Below, in pieces: positions 17,607 to 26,239 of a DNA stretch of 64,000 bases. Origin of the DNA: Planctomycetota bacterium (lineage in GTDB: Bacteria; Planctomycetota; Phycisphaerae; Phycisphaerales; UBA1924). The stretch lies in contig JAGWZK010000003.1 of assembly GCA_018968885.1 (NCBI GenBank), positions 1 through 64,000 of the forward strand, in the 5' to 3' direction. A program made the position numbers and the translations under genes. The notes beneath the pieces are model-generated. The model worked only from the letters and a program-made list of their open reading frames with translations, was not told the origin of the DNA and did not search any database. Positions within the stretch are counted from its first letter, which is position 1. Each line of letters starts with the position of its first letter.

Positions 17607-19487
17607 ATGGCTGATGCCGGACACGGAAAAGAGCACGGAAAAGCGGACGGGAGCAACTTGCGGCACGGGCACAGTCATGGGCATGGGCATGGGCATGGAC
17701 ACGTTCCCGGCCAGCCCGCAGACGCCCCCACCACCACCTTTCTCGATGACATCGTGAGCCGCGATGGGGAGTTGAAGCGCTGGGGCACGCACGCCGACGG
17801 AACGGCCAAGGTGCACACGCGCTTTCCGCCAGAACCCAACGGATATCTGCACATCGGCCACTCCAAGAGCATCTGCCTCAATTACGGGTTGGCGCTGCGC
17901 AACAAGGGGAAGTTCAACCTGCGCTTTGATGACACCAACCCTGCGAAGGAAGAGCAGGAGTACGTCGATGCGATCAAGCGCGATGTGAAATGGCTGGGAG
18001 CGGATTTTGAGAACGGCCCGGCGGCGGGTGGCGTCTTCTGGGCCAGTGACTACTTTGAGAAGATGTACGACTACGCGATGGACCTGGTGAACAAAGGTCT
18101 GGCGTACGTGTGCGAGTTGTCGGGTGAGGAAGTCTCCAAACGCCGCGGCACGCCGAGCGTGCCCGCCACGAGCCCGTTTCGTGATCGTCCCATCGCAGAA
18201 AGTCAGAGACTCTTCAAAGAGATGCGCGAAGGGAAGCACCCTACGGGGGCGATGACGCTGCGTGCCAAGATTGATCTGGCCAGCCCGAATTTCAATCTGC
18301 GCGATCCGGTGATGTACCGCATCTTGCACGAGGAACACCACAACACCGGCAAGGCATGGTGCATTTACCCGATGTACGACTGGGCGCACGGCATCGAGGA
18401 TTCCCTGGAAGGGATCACGCACTCGATCTGCACGCTGGAATTTGAGAATCACCGGCCTTTGTACGACTGGTTCATCAATTCCATCAATCAGAGTCGCGCG
18501 GAGAAAATCCACCACAGCCAGCAGATTGAGTTTGCCAAGCTGCAGATCACCTACATCCTGCTGAGCAAACGGAACCTGCTGAAGATGGTGCAGAGTGGCA
18601 CAGTCCGTGGGTGGGATGATCCGCGCATGCCGACGATCTGCGGTTTCCGCCGCCGCGGCTACACCTCTGAATCCATTCGAGCCTTCTGCGACGATGTCGG
18701 CGTCACACGCACTGAGAGTTTGATCGACATCGGCCGGCTGGAAAACGCCTGCCGCGACCACTTGAACAAGGTTGCGCCGCGGCGTATGGCAGTGCTCGAT
18801 CCTGTGAAGGTGGTGATCGAGAACTATCCCGAGGGACAGGTCGAAGAGTTTGAAGCTGTGAACAACCCAGAGGATGAGAGCAAGGGTTCGCGGCTGGTCC
18901 CGTTCAGCCGCGAGATCTTCATTGATCGCGATGACTTCATGGAGAATCCGCCCAAGAAGTTTTTCCGGCTTGCACCGGGAACCGAGGTGCGTCTCCGTGC
19001 GGCGTATTGGATCAAGTGCGTTGGCATCGAAAAGGACGCGAACGGAAACATCACGTTGATCCGCTGCACATACGACGCCGCGACGCGGGGTGGCGAAAAC
19101 CCTCCGCCGGGCCCGGACGGCGTGCAGCGCAAGGTGAAGGGGACGATCCACTGGGTTTCGGCAGCGCACGCGGTAAACGCGGAGGTGCGGCTGTTTGACC
19201 GGCTGTTCAAGGTCGAAGAGCCGAGCAAGGCGACGGGAAACTATGTGGATGATCTGAATCCGGATGCGTTGAAGGTGGTCGCGAACGCCAAGATCGAGCC
19301 GTCGATCCTGCAGATCGGCAAGGATGAGCCGGCGTGGGCGGATGGAATTCGACGCTTCCAGTTTGAACGCACTGGGTACTTTGCGCTCGATGCGGATTCG
19401 AAGCCCGATGCCAAACCTGCCGCGCTGGTCTTCAATCGCACAGTGTCGTTGAAAGACACCTGGGCAAAGATTGCGGACAAAGCTTGA
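17607..19487 (+). CDS. glnS: Glutaminyl-tRNA synthetase with His-rich N-terminal extension
   Basis: Class Ib synthetase of 626 residues that charges tRNA-Gln directly. The catalytic core starts at about residue 44 with KVHTRFPPEPNGYLHIGHSKS (HIGH at 82-85); the KMSKS-type loop is LLSKR at 318-322. The C-terminal anticodon-binding beta barrels follow (about 350-600). The E. coli enzyme is about 554 residues, and most of the excess is at the N-terminus. Residues 1-42 include the run HGHSHGHGHGHGH at 20-32, a likely metal-binding patch not normal for this family. The ATG at 17607 is supported by GAGGTAG upstream. The enzyme's presence means this bacterium need not use the GatCAB route for Gln-tRNA. 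Confidence 0.95.
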   Translation: MADAGHGKEHGKADGSNLRHGHSHGHGHGHGHVPGQPADAPTTTFLDDIVSRDGELKRWGTHADGTAKVHTRFPPEPNGYLHIGHSKSICLNYGLALRNKGKFNLRFDDTNPAKEEQEYVDAIKRDVKWLGADFENGPAAGGVFWASDYFEKMYDYAMDLVNKGLAYVCELSGEEVSKRRGTPSVPATSPFRDRPIAESQRLFKEMREGKHPTGAMTLRAKIDLASPNFNLRDPVMYRILHEEHHNTGKAWCIYPMYDWAHGIEDSLEGITHSICTLEFENHRPLYDWFINSINQSRAEKIHHSQQIEFAKLQITYILLSKRNLLKMVQSGTVRGWDDPRMPTICGFRRRGYTSESIRAFCDDVGVTRTESLIDIGRLENACRDHLNKVAPRRMAVLDPVKVVIENYPEGQVEEFEAVNNPEDESKGSRLVPFSREIFIDRDDFMENPPKKFFRLAPGTEVRLRAAYWIKCVGIEKDANGNITLIRCTYDAATRGGENPPPGPDGVQRKVKGTIHWVSAAHAVNAEVRLFDRLFKVEEPSKATGNYVDDLNPDALKVVANAKIEPSILQIGKDEPAWADGIRRFQFERTGYFALDADSKPDAKPAALVFNRTVSLKDTWAKIADKA

Positions 19488-19488
19488 A

Positions 19489-20052
19489 TCACGTTCCTTC
19501 AATCAACTGATCGACGGTCCAGATCATGCTCTCTTTGCCTAGTAAGGGACGACAATCGATGTGGAGCGAATAGAACCCTGGGCGACCGCCTGGGGTTTTC
19601 TGTTCCACTTTCTGCGTCAATGGCCAGATGATCTTGCGGTCTGTCTCCGGGAGCGCGAGCCCGTCGACATCGCGCGGGTGATACCAATCCAGCTTGCCTT
19701 CGCGCATTTCAAAGGGCTCGACCCACACCGGGCCCATGACGCGATACACGAACATGAGCCAGTGGGCTCGTCCTTCAAAGGCGGTCTCGGCGACCAGCCC
19801 GAGTAAGTGCAAACGCGAGATCGGAATGTCCAGCCCCACCTCTTCCTTGATCTCGCGCTGAGCGCACTGCGCTGGCGACTCGCCGGTCGCGACATCGAGC
19901 TTGCCACCGATGGGAGAGAAAAGCCCCTGATTTGGTGCTTTGGCGCGGTGCAGCAGCAGCACCCGCCCCTGCGCATCACGCAGATCGCAGAGGCACGCAA
20001 GGCGATAAGGAAGTTCCGGGAGACTGCCGGCGGGTGTGGGCATAGGGAGCAA
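19489..20052 (-). CDS. NUDIX hydrolase
   Basis: Protein of 187 residues with a Nudix box at about 50-74: GKLDVATGES, then REIKEEVGL, containing the REuxEExGu core that binds magnesium. The stretch between the first glycine and the first glutamate of the box is two residues longer than the textbook spacing. Members cleave nucleoside diphosphates linked to another moiety; the substrate is not evident. It is the last of three genes on this strand (20991, 20099, 19489) and its stop lies one base from the stop of glnS, so the two genes converge almost without a gap. Confidence 0.88.
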   Translation of the reverse strand: MLPMPTPAGSLPELPYRLACLCDLRDAQGRVLLLHRAKAPNQGLFSPIGGKLDVATGESPAQCAQREIKEEVGLDIPISRLHLLGLVAETAFEGRAHWLMFVYRVMGPVWVEPFEMREGKLDWYHPRDVDGLALPETDRKIIWPLTQKVEQKTPGGRPGFYSLHIDCRPLLGKESMIWTVDQLIEGT

Positions 20053-20098
20053 GGATAGAAGTGGGAAACGTCAATGCCGCGCGGTTTTCGGAGCCGCT

Positions 20099-20887
20099 TC
20101 AGCGCATCATGCTGGCAGGGGCAGGCGCAGTCAGCTCATCAATCAGGCCATCCAGCACGCGCTCACGCAGTGCACCCTCAGACCAGGGCGTGAGACTCTG
20201 CAATCGCGATGGTTGAGGGGGAGCGGATTCAGGTGATGTGGGTGTCGGCGAAGTGGAGGCATCCTTTGCCGCCTGAGGGCCCGTGAGCTTGCTCACTTCG
20301 CCTCCACGGGCCAGAGTTCGCGGCACATCGTCGCGCCGCTGGGGAGTGGCAGAGCTTGCAGTTCGCTCGCTGGCGGCAGAAACGTTGCGTGTGGCATCAA
20401 CCGGCGCATCACTGGCAGCAAGGGAGCGGGCTCTGGGAATGCTGACCAGCGGGCCACTGACGGAGTTGAATGCCGGGGGTGTGGTCGATTCATCAAAGTG
20501 CAGATCGCCGGGACGGGCTGGACGCAGATCGAGATGAAAGACGGTGCCTGCGGGAATCGTCGCGACCTTGCCACGGGGCGTGGGTTCGTAGGTGGAATAC
20601 GGAAAGACTGCGGCAACGCCACCAGAGAATCGCACAAAGCCGGATTGCGGCTTTGATCCCGAGAGATGCATGCCGTCGCCACGCCGAATGACATCTTCGA
20701 GTTTATAGACCTTTTCGAAGCGAGTGGGAACAAAGAGATCGACGGGCAAGACGCGCTGACTCTGTGAGAGCGGATTGACATCGCCCACACCCTGCTCGAC
20801 GGGTTGCGGAATGTTCTGCCGCGGCGTCACCGAAGAGGTGCCGACCGGATCAGCGAGGGTGAGAATGGTGGAAAGCAGTATGAACAT
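20099..20887 (-). CDS. Hypothetical exported protein
   Basis: Protein of 262 residues, not recognised. The first 12 residues (MFILLSTILTLA) form a short hydrophobic segment, probably a signal peptide or anchor. Residues about 45-130 look folded (RVLPVDLFVPTRFEKVYKLEDVI, then GKVATIPAGTVFHLDL), whereas residues about 150-262 are Ala/Pro/Ser-rich and probably disordered. It lies 103 bases downstream of the TonB-like gene on the same strand and may belong to its operon. No function is proposed. Confidence 0.65.
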   Translation of the reverse strand: MFILLSTILTLADPVGTSSVTPRQNIPQPVEQGVGDVNPLSQSQRVLPVDLFVPTRFEKVYKLEDVIRRGDGMHLSGSKPQSGFVRFSGGVAAVFPYSTYEPTPRGKVATIPAGTVFHLDLRPARPGDLHFDESTTPPAFNSVSGPLVSIPRARSLAASDAPVDATRNVSAASERTASSATPQRRDDVPRTLARGGEVSKLTGPQAAKDASTSPTPTSPESAPPQPSRLQSLTPWSEGALRERVLDGLIDELTAPAPASMMR

Positions 20888-20990
20888 CGACGAAGTGGTT
20901 ATCGGTCAGAATCGGTGTTGAGGCGAGGCAGATCCGGGGATGGAAGTGACTTTCACCCGTCAGCCCTTACGGGGCGTGTTGATCGTGGGT

Positions 20991-22328
20991 TCAATTCAGC
21001 AGGATATTGACCGTGATGGTGACACCAGCGCGGGGGTTGGCGGGGTTGAGTTTGTCGATGGTTTCGCCTCGGGCGGTCCAGCGATAGATGGCATTGAGCA
21101 GTGGCTGATCGACGTCGGGGTACCCAGTGCTCTTGCCCTTTTCAAACTCGGCTGTGACAACGCGGCCGGTGGGGCCAAAGGTGATGCGGATGACAGGGTT
21201 GCGGGGTCGCGCAGTCAACTTGGTCGCCATGCTCCACTGCGGGCGCGAAGTCTGAATCCGCAATCCCTTTGCCGCGGCAGGCTTGCCGGGAACGACGTCG
21301 ATGGAATCAATGACCGCTGAGGCGTCGGCTTCGCGGTCATCCTTTTCGCCAGGTTTATCGCCGGTGATATTGGCACTGCTGGCGTTGTTTCCATCGCTGC
21401 CACGCTGGCCTTGATTGCCCTGAGTTGCCTGATTGGCCTGATTCACCGCTGTCGGCGCGGGAGTTGCAGCAGCGGGTGAGGTTGATGGCGCGATGGGTGT
21501 TTGCTCGCTGCTCGCCGCGCTGCCTGATGGAGAGCCCTGAGATTTTTCCTGACGCTCTTCGACGGGCTGGCGCGAGTTGTTGTCGTTGCCCTGATCCTGC
21601 GGCTTGGCTTGCTCGACACCTTTTTCGGCGGCAGGTGCGGGACGATCAAAAGTGGTCAGCGCAGCAGCAACTTCATCGGGCTTGCCCAGCGTCGTGTGGG
21701 CGGCTTCGACTTTGGCTTGCGGCTCTTGAGCATGTGCTGCATCACCTTTGACAGGAGGAGTTGTGGGTGAAGGGGCTTGCTCAGCTTTGGGCGCGTTCAA
21801 CGCCGAAGTAGTCGGAACTGGCGGCGTAGATGGACCGGCCTTTCCGGGTTCTCCGGGCTTTCCTGCTTCACCCGGTTTGCCGGGGGCACCGGAAGCGACC
21901 GATGGTTGACCGGGGTTCAACGAGACTTCGGCCTGATCGACGGTGCTCTTGGGGGCACGAAATTCGGTTGGGTCTTTGAAGCCGATCCAGTTCTGGCTGT
22001 CCTCGTGCCCGTCGTCGATCCCCAGTTTCACTTCTGCTGGTTCGATGATGGGTTGAGCGGACGACGTGGCTGGGAGCGCGACCGGTGGAGTGGGAACCGC
22101 ATCCGCTTCGGAGACTAGAGAAGAGGGACTAGGTGGGAGAGCTGGCTGCAACTCCGCTGCGGCGGGGACAGCCGGAACCGATGCGAGGGCGACGATTGTT
22201 GAGATGGAGGGTTCGGCAGCGTTCGAGGCGGGGGTGACTTGGAAGCCGGTCACCTTCAGCGCAGCAAGCAGGGTGAGGTGGACCGCACCACTGACGAGGA
22301 ACGAGATGGTGAGTGCCTTACTCGGCAT
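20991..22328 (-). CDS. TonB-like protein with collagen-like linker
   Basis: Protein of 445 residues with one N-terminal membrane segment (about 6-25), a long Pro/Ala/Gln-rich, probably disordered, periplasmic linker and a C-terminal domain (about 370-445) of the TonB type: NPVIRITFGPTGRVVTAEF, then LLNAIYRWTARG. The linker includes a collagen-like Gly-x-y run, GAPGKPGEAGKPGEPGKAG (147-165). TonB proteins pass energy from ExbB/ExbD to outer-membrane transporters; neither ExbB/D nor a TonB-dependent receptor is in this window. The start at 22328 places the membrane segment at the N-terminus; the longer frame adds 71 unlikely residues. The TonB assignment rests on the C-terminal pattern only. 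Confidence 0.65.
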   Translation of the reverse strand: MPSKALTISFLVSGAVHLTLLAALKVTGFQVTPASNAAEPSISTIVALASVPAVPAAAELQPALPPSPSSLVSEADAVPTPPVALPATSSAQPIIEPAEVKLGIDDGHEDSQNWIGFKDPTEFRAPKSTVDQAEVSLNPGQPSVASGAPGKPGEAGKPGEPGKAGPSTPPVPTTSALNAPKAEQAPSPTTPPVKGDAAHAQEPQAKVEAAHTTLGKPDEVAAALTTFDRPAPAAEKGVEQAKPQDQGNDNNSRQPVEERQEKSQGSPSGSAASSEQTPIAPSTSPAAATPAPTAVNQANQATQGNQGQRGSDGNNASSANITGDKPGEKDDREADASAVIDSIDVVPGKPAAAKGLRIQTSRPQWSMATKLTARPRNPVIRITFGPTGRVVTAEFEKGKSTGYPDVDQPLLNAIYRWTARGETIDKLNPANPRAGVTITVNILLN

Positions 22329-22524
22329 GACTGGGCGTGATTCTCGGACCTGGAAGCAACTTGTGAAACCTCGTGGGCTACAGGGCGTCTGATGGTATGT
22401 GGAACGACGCTTCTGGAGAGGTGTTGGTTCGCAGTCGCGGAACTGATGAGGTCCGGCGACGGTTACACTTATGACTGCCTCTGGGTTGGAACCCGTAGGC
22501 GGGGGATATTCAGGAGTATTGCTG

Positions 22525-23649
22525 ATGAAACGTTCGCTCACGCTGGTTGTGGCACTCTGCGGCTTGGCCTTTGGCGGTTCTGTGGCTCTGGCTCAGGCAG
22601 CCAAGGAGCCCGAATCCGTCAAGATGCCGGCAAAGAAGGAGGCAGAGGTCAAGGCGATCGGCGTGGGCGATGATGCTCCGGAATTGAAGTTTGAGAAGTG
22701 GCTGAAGGGCACCGAGATCAAGGGTCTGGATAAGACCAAGACGTACGTGGTTGAATTCTGGGCGACGTGGTGCGGCCCGTGCCGCGTGGCGATTCCTCAC
22801 CTGACCGAGATGTCGCATGAGTTCAAGGACAAGGTGACCTTCATCGGCATGAGCGTGTGGGAAAGCGATGGCCTGGACAAGGTCGAGAGCTTTGTCCGCG
22901 AGCAGGGTGACAAGATGGATTACAACGTCGCGTATGCCGGTGCTGGCAACGAGACGCACATGTCGCAGGCGTGGCTGAAGGCCGCCGGACAGGACGGCAT
23001 TCCGGCTTCGTTCGTCGTGGACAAGGGCAAGATCGTCTGGATCGGCCACCCCATGGACGGCTTGGATAAGACTCTGAAGGAAGTGACCAGCGGCACATTC
23101 GACCTCAACAAGGCGATTGCCAAGGCCGCCAAGGACAAGGAAGCTCGAGCCAAGTCCAACGCGATCCAGAAGAAGCTGGGCACTGCGATCAAGGCGGGGA
23201 ACCACGCCGAAGTGCTGGCGGCCTTTGATGAGCTGTATGCCGTCGATAATGAGATGTTCCAGGGTGTGATTCCCGGCAAGTTCAACTACATGTTGACCAA
23301 GATGAAGGAGACGGACAAGGCGTACGCCTACATCGCGCCGCACGTCACCAGCACCTTTAAGGATGATGCTCAGGGCCTGAACCAGATTGCCTGGCTGATC
23401 CTGACCGCGCCGGGCGTTGAGAAGCGTGACTTCAAGTTGGCAACGTCTGCCGCAGAACGTGCGGTGGAAGTGACCAAGGGCAAGGATGGCGCGATTCTTG
23501 ACACTTTGGCCAAGGCGTACTTTGAGAGTGGCGATAAGGCCAAGGCGATCGAGACGCAAAAGAAGGCGATCAGCGTCGCCGATGGTGAGATGAAGACCGA
23601 GCTCGAGGACACCCTGAAGCAGTACGAGGGCGGCAGCGCGAAGAAGTGA
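22525..23649 (+). CDS. TlpA-family thioredoxin with C-terminal helical repeat domain
   Basis: Exported protein of 374 residues. A signal peptide (1-24, ending ALAQA) is followed by a TlpA-like thioredoxin domain with WATWCGPC (cysteines 83 and 86), then by about 180 residues of helical sequence resembling TPR units (YFESGDKAKAIETQKKAI). Thioredoxins of this type reduce disulfides outside the cytoplasm; the helical part probably binds a partner. CAGGAG upstream of the ATG at 22525 fixes the start. It is divergent from the TonB-like gene. It ends 27 bases before a strong terminator, so it is transcribed alone. Lysine-rich, near-uniform codon use suggests good expression (inference). Confidence 0.85.
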   Translation: MKRSLTLVVALCGLAFGGSVALAQAAKEPESVKMPAKKEAEVKAIGVGDDAPELKFEKWLKGTEIKGLDKTKTYVVEFWATWCGPCRVAIPHLTEMSHEFKDKVTFIGMSVWESDGLDKVESFVREQGDKMDYNVAYAGAGNETHMSQAWLKAAGQDGIPASFVVDKGKIVWIGHPMDGLDKTLKEVTSGTFDLNKAIAKAAKDKEARAKSNAIQKKLGTAIKAGNHAEVLAAFDELYAVDNEMFQGVIPGKFNYMLTKMKETDKAYAYIAPHVTSTFKDDAQGLNQIAWLILTAPGVEKRDFKLATSAAERAVEVTKGKDGAILDTLAKAYFESGDKAKAIETQKKAISVADGEMKTELEDTLKQYEGGSAKK

Positions 23650-23675
23650 ACACTTTTGGTTCGTGAGATTTTCCG

Positions 23676-23710
23676 CCGCCCCGGTCGATGGATCGGGGCG
23701 GTGTGTTTTT
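23676..23710 (+). terminator. Rho-independent terminator of the TlpA gene at 22525
   Basis: CCGCCCCG (23676-23683) pairs with CGGGGCGG (23694-23701), followed by TGTGTTTTT. Confidence 0.87.
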
Positions 23711-23753
23711 GCAGGGGGTTGGCTGCGCGTGAGCGAGCAGGGAACAATCCTGC

Positions 23754-23987
23754 ATGTTCTTTCGCCGCCTGGATGATGCGTGGGATGCCATGACCGCCGG
23801 AGAGAGGGCGCGGCTGCTGCACTCTCGCTGGTTGACGGAGGCACTGCGATCAGGGCGCGACCTGCCGCGAATTCCCCTGCGGCGAGTGGAAGAGGGGGGA
23901 TGGGAAGAGCTGCTGGCCAAGCCCAAGGGGCGAGATGTCGCGGAGCGCTGGTGGAGACGGGCGTTGCGCTGGGTGGATTGGGAGTAA
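23754..23987 (+). CDS. Small hypothetical protein, Arg/Trp-rich
   Basis: Possible gene of 77 residues after the terminator. The product has a balanced composition with many Arg, Leu and Trp (RWWRRALRWVDWE at the end) and no membrane segment. A weak AGGGA lies about 13 bases before the ATG. A longer reading frame on the opposite strand overlaps it, but that product is Pro/Arg/Ser-rich and looks like a shadow. Unrecognised; it may be real, but the evidence is limited to composition. Confidence 0.45.
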   Translation: MFFRRLDDAWDAMTAGERARLLHSRWLTEALRSGRDLPRIPLRRVEEGGWEELLAKPKGRDVAERWWRRALRWVDWE

Positions 23988-24228
23988 AGGCCCGCAGATG
24001 TTCCGCAGCGTGAAACGGCAGAGGACGTCAGGTGATAACATGCGGTGGACCAACGACCTCCCTGCAATCGGGGGTGGCCGGGTGGTTTGGCACCGACGGA
24101 TGTGTGGGCACTGGGGGCGGCAAGGGGGAACGCCGATAGTGGGGAACCCGTAGTCGATCGGTGATCGTACAAGCCGATGTTCGGGAATGGAATTGGTGGC
24201 GGACGACCTTTGGAGTGAAAGACCTCTC
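23988..24228 (+). other. GC-rich non-coding stretch with potential hairpins
   Basis: No convincing gene lies in these 241 bases. Two hairpins can be drawn: ACCTCC (24056-24061) with GGGGGT (24070-24075), and a two-part stem CACT/GGCG (24109-24119) with CGCC/AGTG (24131-24141). It lies just upstream of the membrane-protein gene at 24229 and could be a structured leader or a small RNA. It does not match the core motifs of tmRNA, SRP RNA, RNase P RNA or cobalamin riboswitches as far as I can tell. Confidence 0.3.
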
Positions 24229-25083
24229 ATGTCATCAGATGCAACTGCACCCCAGGAGCCAACGCCCGCGACCCCACCGGAAACGACACCAGGAGAGGAA
24301 GTGTCATCTGCGAGCGAGGCGGCGTTACAATCATCGCAGACGACCCTGGCGCGGCGTTGGGTGCTGCGTGTGCTGGTGATTCTGGTGATCGGCTGGGGCC
24401 TCTTTGTGTGGGGCCTGTATGACGCGATGGTGCTGTATCCCAATCGCGGTAAGGATGCCGCGAGCTATCTGAAGTATCAATACCTGCGCGAAGTGGAGAA
24501 GGCCAAGCCGTCGATGGTGAGCGTGGATGACCCGGCGGCCGAGTTTGCCCGACTGAAAACCAAGAAGCGCGACAACACCATGAGCGCGGTGGAATCGGCG
24601 CGATTCAACTGGCTGGAAGCCCTGAGCCGCGTCAGTCATATGACGCCAGAACACACCAAGATTGCAGATGCCAAGCAGGAACTGAAAGATCTGGACACGC
24701 GCTGGGGAGTGGCGAATGTGAAGGTGCCGCAGCCCCTGGAGGGGTATGACATTCCCAGCCAGTGGGCGATCGCAGGCGTGGGCCTGGTGATCGGCATGTG
24801 GCGTTTGATCACGTTCCTGGCTGTTGCGAAGAAGAAGTACTTGTGGAATCGCGAGACCAGCACGATCACGCTTCCTGGCGGAGCAACGCTGACCGAAGCG
24901 GACATCGTGGATTACGACAAGCGCAAATGGGACAAATTCATCATCACGCTGGAATTGCGTGATGGGCACGCCTGCGGAAAGGAAGTAACGCTCGACCTGT
25001 ACCCCTACAACGAACTCGAGCCGTGGGTACTGGAACTCGAGCGTCGCGGCACGGGCAAGGTGTCGGAACCGCCTAAGGAATAG
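24229..25083 (+). CDS. Membrane protein, two predicted transmembrane segments
   Basis: Protein of 284 residues, family not recognised. The N-terminal 35 residues are Pro/Thr/Glu-rich and probably disordered. One membrane segment lies at about 42-68 (LRVLVILVIGWGLFVWGLYDAMV); a charged helical domain follows, then a second segment at about 182-202 (WAIAGVGLVIGMWRLITFLAVA). The last 80 residues look like a small beta domain with a PH-like feel (STITLPGGATLTEADI, then LELRDGHACGKEVTLDLY). The ATG at 24229 has a GGAG 13 bases upstream; an ATG at 24187 is the alternative. The gene is followed closely by a DUF456 gene, probably co-transcribed. Confidence 0.72.
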   Translation: MSSDATAPQEPTPATPPETTPGEEVSSASEAALQSSQTTLARRWVLRVLVILVIGWGLFVWGLYDAMVLYPNRGKDAASYLKYQYLREVEKAKPSMVSVDDPAAEFARLKTKKRDNTMSAVESARFNWLEALSRVSHMTPEHTKIADAKQELKDLDTRWGVANVKVPQPLEGYDIPSQWAIAGVGLVIGMWRLITFLAVAKKKYLWNRETSTITLPGGATLTEADIVDYDKRKWDKFIITLELRDGHACGKEVTLDLYPYNELEPWVLELERRGTGKVSEPPKE

Positions 25084-25119
25084 CGATCCTGCGGGGATCG
25101 TCAGTCGTACGCTCTGACG

Positions 25120-25641
25120 ATGACGTGGCAGGAATGGACCATCATTGCAATCACTTCGTTTACAGCCATGCTGGGCGTGCTGTTGACGGTGGCGACATTG
25201 CCGGGAACGTGGCTGATTCTGCTGTCGGCGATCGGATGTCAACTATGGCAACCTGGCACGTTTGACTGGTGGACCATCGGATCACTCGCAACGATGGCGA
25301 CGGTCGCGGAGATTCTCGAGTTCTTTTCAGGAGCCGCCGGGGCCAAGAGCACAGGCGGGGGCAAGCACGGCGCGATCGGGGGAGTAGTGGGCGCACTGGT
25401 GGGGGCGCTTGGCTTCACGTTCTTGATCCCGATTCCGATTGTGGGGACAGTCATTGGCGCTGTGGCAGGCGCCGGGGTCGGCGCCGCAGTGGCGGAAAAG
25501 AAGTTTGGAAATCGAACGAAGGAAGAAGCACTGAAGATTGGCGCAGGTGCTGCGGCAGGTCGACTCGTGGCGATTTTCATCAAGGGTGGGTTTGCCGCAG
25601 CGATGGCGGTGACTGCGATTGTGGCAACGTGCGTGAAGTGA
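25120..25641 (+). CDS. DUF456 family membrane protein
   Basis: Protein of 173 residues with three or four hydrophobic segments: TIIAITSFTAMLGVLLTVATLPGTWLILL, then GAIGGVVGALVGALGFTFL, then IVGTVIGAVAGAGVGAAV, then FAAAMAVTAIVATCV. The glycine-zipper-like repeats and the PGTWL motif match DUF456, a widespread inner-membrane family of unknown function. It starts 36 bases after the membrane-protein gene at 24229. It converges on the acetyltransferase gene. Confidence 0.83.
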   Translation: MTWQEWTIIAITSFTAMLGVLLTVATLPGTWLILLSAIGCQLWQPGTFDWWTIGSLATMATVAEILEFFSGAAGAKSTGGGKHGAIGGVVGALVGALGFTFLIPIPIVGTVIGAVAGAGVGAAVAEKKFGNRTKEEALKIGAGAAAGRLVAIFIKGGFAAAMAVTAIVATCVK

Positions 25642-25708
25642 GAGTTGACAGTTGATCGATTTCTCACCACAGAACACTCACAAGGCAACAGCCACGCGCA
25701 TGCCCTGA

Positions 25709-26218
25709 CTACAACATCAATTGATACCAGATGGTGCCCCACCACTTATCGAATTTGAAACCCACCTCTGCAAAAGTGCCAATGTGGCGAAAACCCAATG
25801 CCTCGTGCAGACGGCACGATGGCTCGTTGGGCTCGGTGATGGCAGCAACAATGGTGTGAAAGCCGGCGCTGCGTGTGCGCGAGATCAGATCGGCGTACAG
25901 GGCCATTCCGATGCCCATGCGTTGCACGCGGGGAGCGACGTAGATTCCACTTTCACAGGTTCTGGAGTATGCCGCGCGGGTGCGCCACACCGATACCTTG
26001 GCGTATCCCAACAGTTCCTCACCTCTCGGCGTGTCACGCACCGCCACGATGTATGGATGGGTGTCGGCGTGTTCCTGCCATCGGGCCATCAACTCTGCAG
26101 GACTTTGAGGAGTCGTGCCAAAGTGGATGGAGGTATTGAGGATGTAGTGGTTGGTCAGAGCGGCAATTGCGGCAAAGTCACTCGCCATCACAGGGCGAAT
26201 CTGAAAGTCTGAGTGCAT
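25709..26218 (-). CDS. GNAT N-acetyltransferase (phosphinothricin acetyltransferase-like)
   Basis: Protein of 169 residues covering a whole GNAT fold. The pattern fits the PAT branch: IRPVMASDFAAIAALTNHYI at the N-terminus, ESGIYVAPRVQRMGIGMALY with the Q/RxxGxG/A acetyl-CoA loop (here RVQRMGIG), then NEPSCRLHEALGFRHIGTF near the end. PAT-type enzymes acetylate the amino group of small molecules such as phosphinothricin or methionine sulfoximine; the native substrate is often unknown. It lies 21 bases downstream of the sulfotransferase gene on the same strand. Confidence 0.88.
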   Translation of the reverse strand: MHSDFQIRPVMASDFAAIAALTNHYILNTSIHFGTTPQSPAELMARWQEHADTHPYIVAVRDTPRGEELLGYAKVSVWRTRAAYSRTCESGIYVAPRVQRMGIGMALYADLISRTRSAGFHTIVAAITEPNEPSCRLHEALGFRHIGTFAEVGFKFDKWWGTIWYQLML

Positions 26219-26239
26219 GGTGCAAGAGTAGAAGGAGGG

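Noticed and set aside
17589-19502. 637-codon open frame opposite glnS
   Set aside because: It is an antisense shadow caused by high third-position GC; the product is Arg/Val/His-rich without family motifs, whereas glnS is certain.
20960-21010. GGTTCAATTC resembling a tRNA T-loop
   Set aside because: No acceptor, D or anticodon stems around it; it lies at the end of the TonB-like gene.
23850-24443. 197-codon minus-strand frame in the gap before 24229
   Set aside because: Pro/Arg/Ser/Cys-rich composition, crosses the 5' end of a better gene, no ribosome site.
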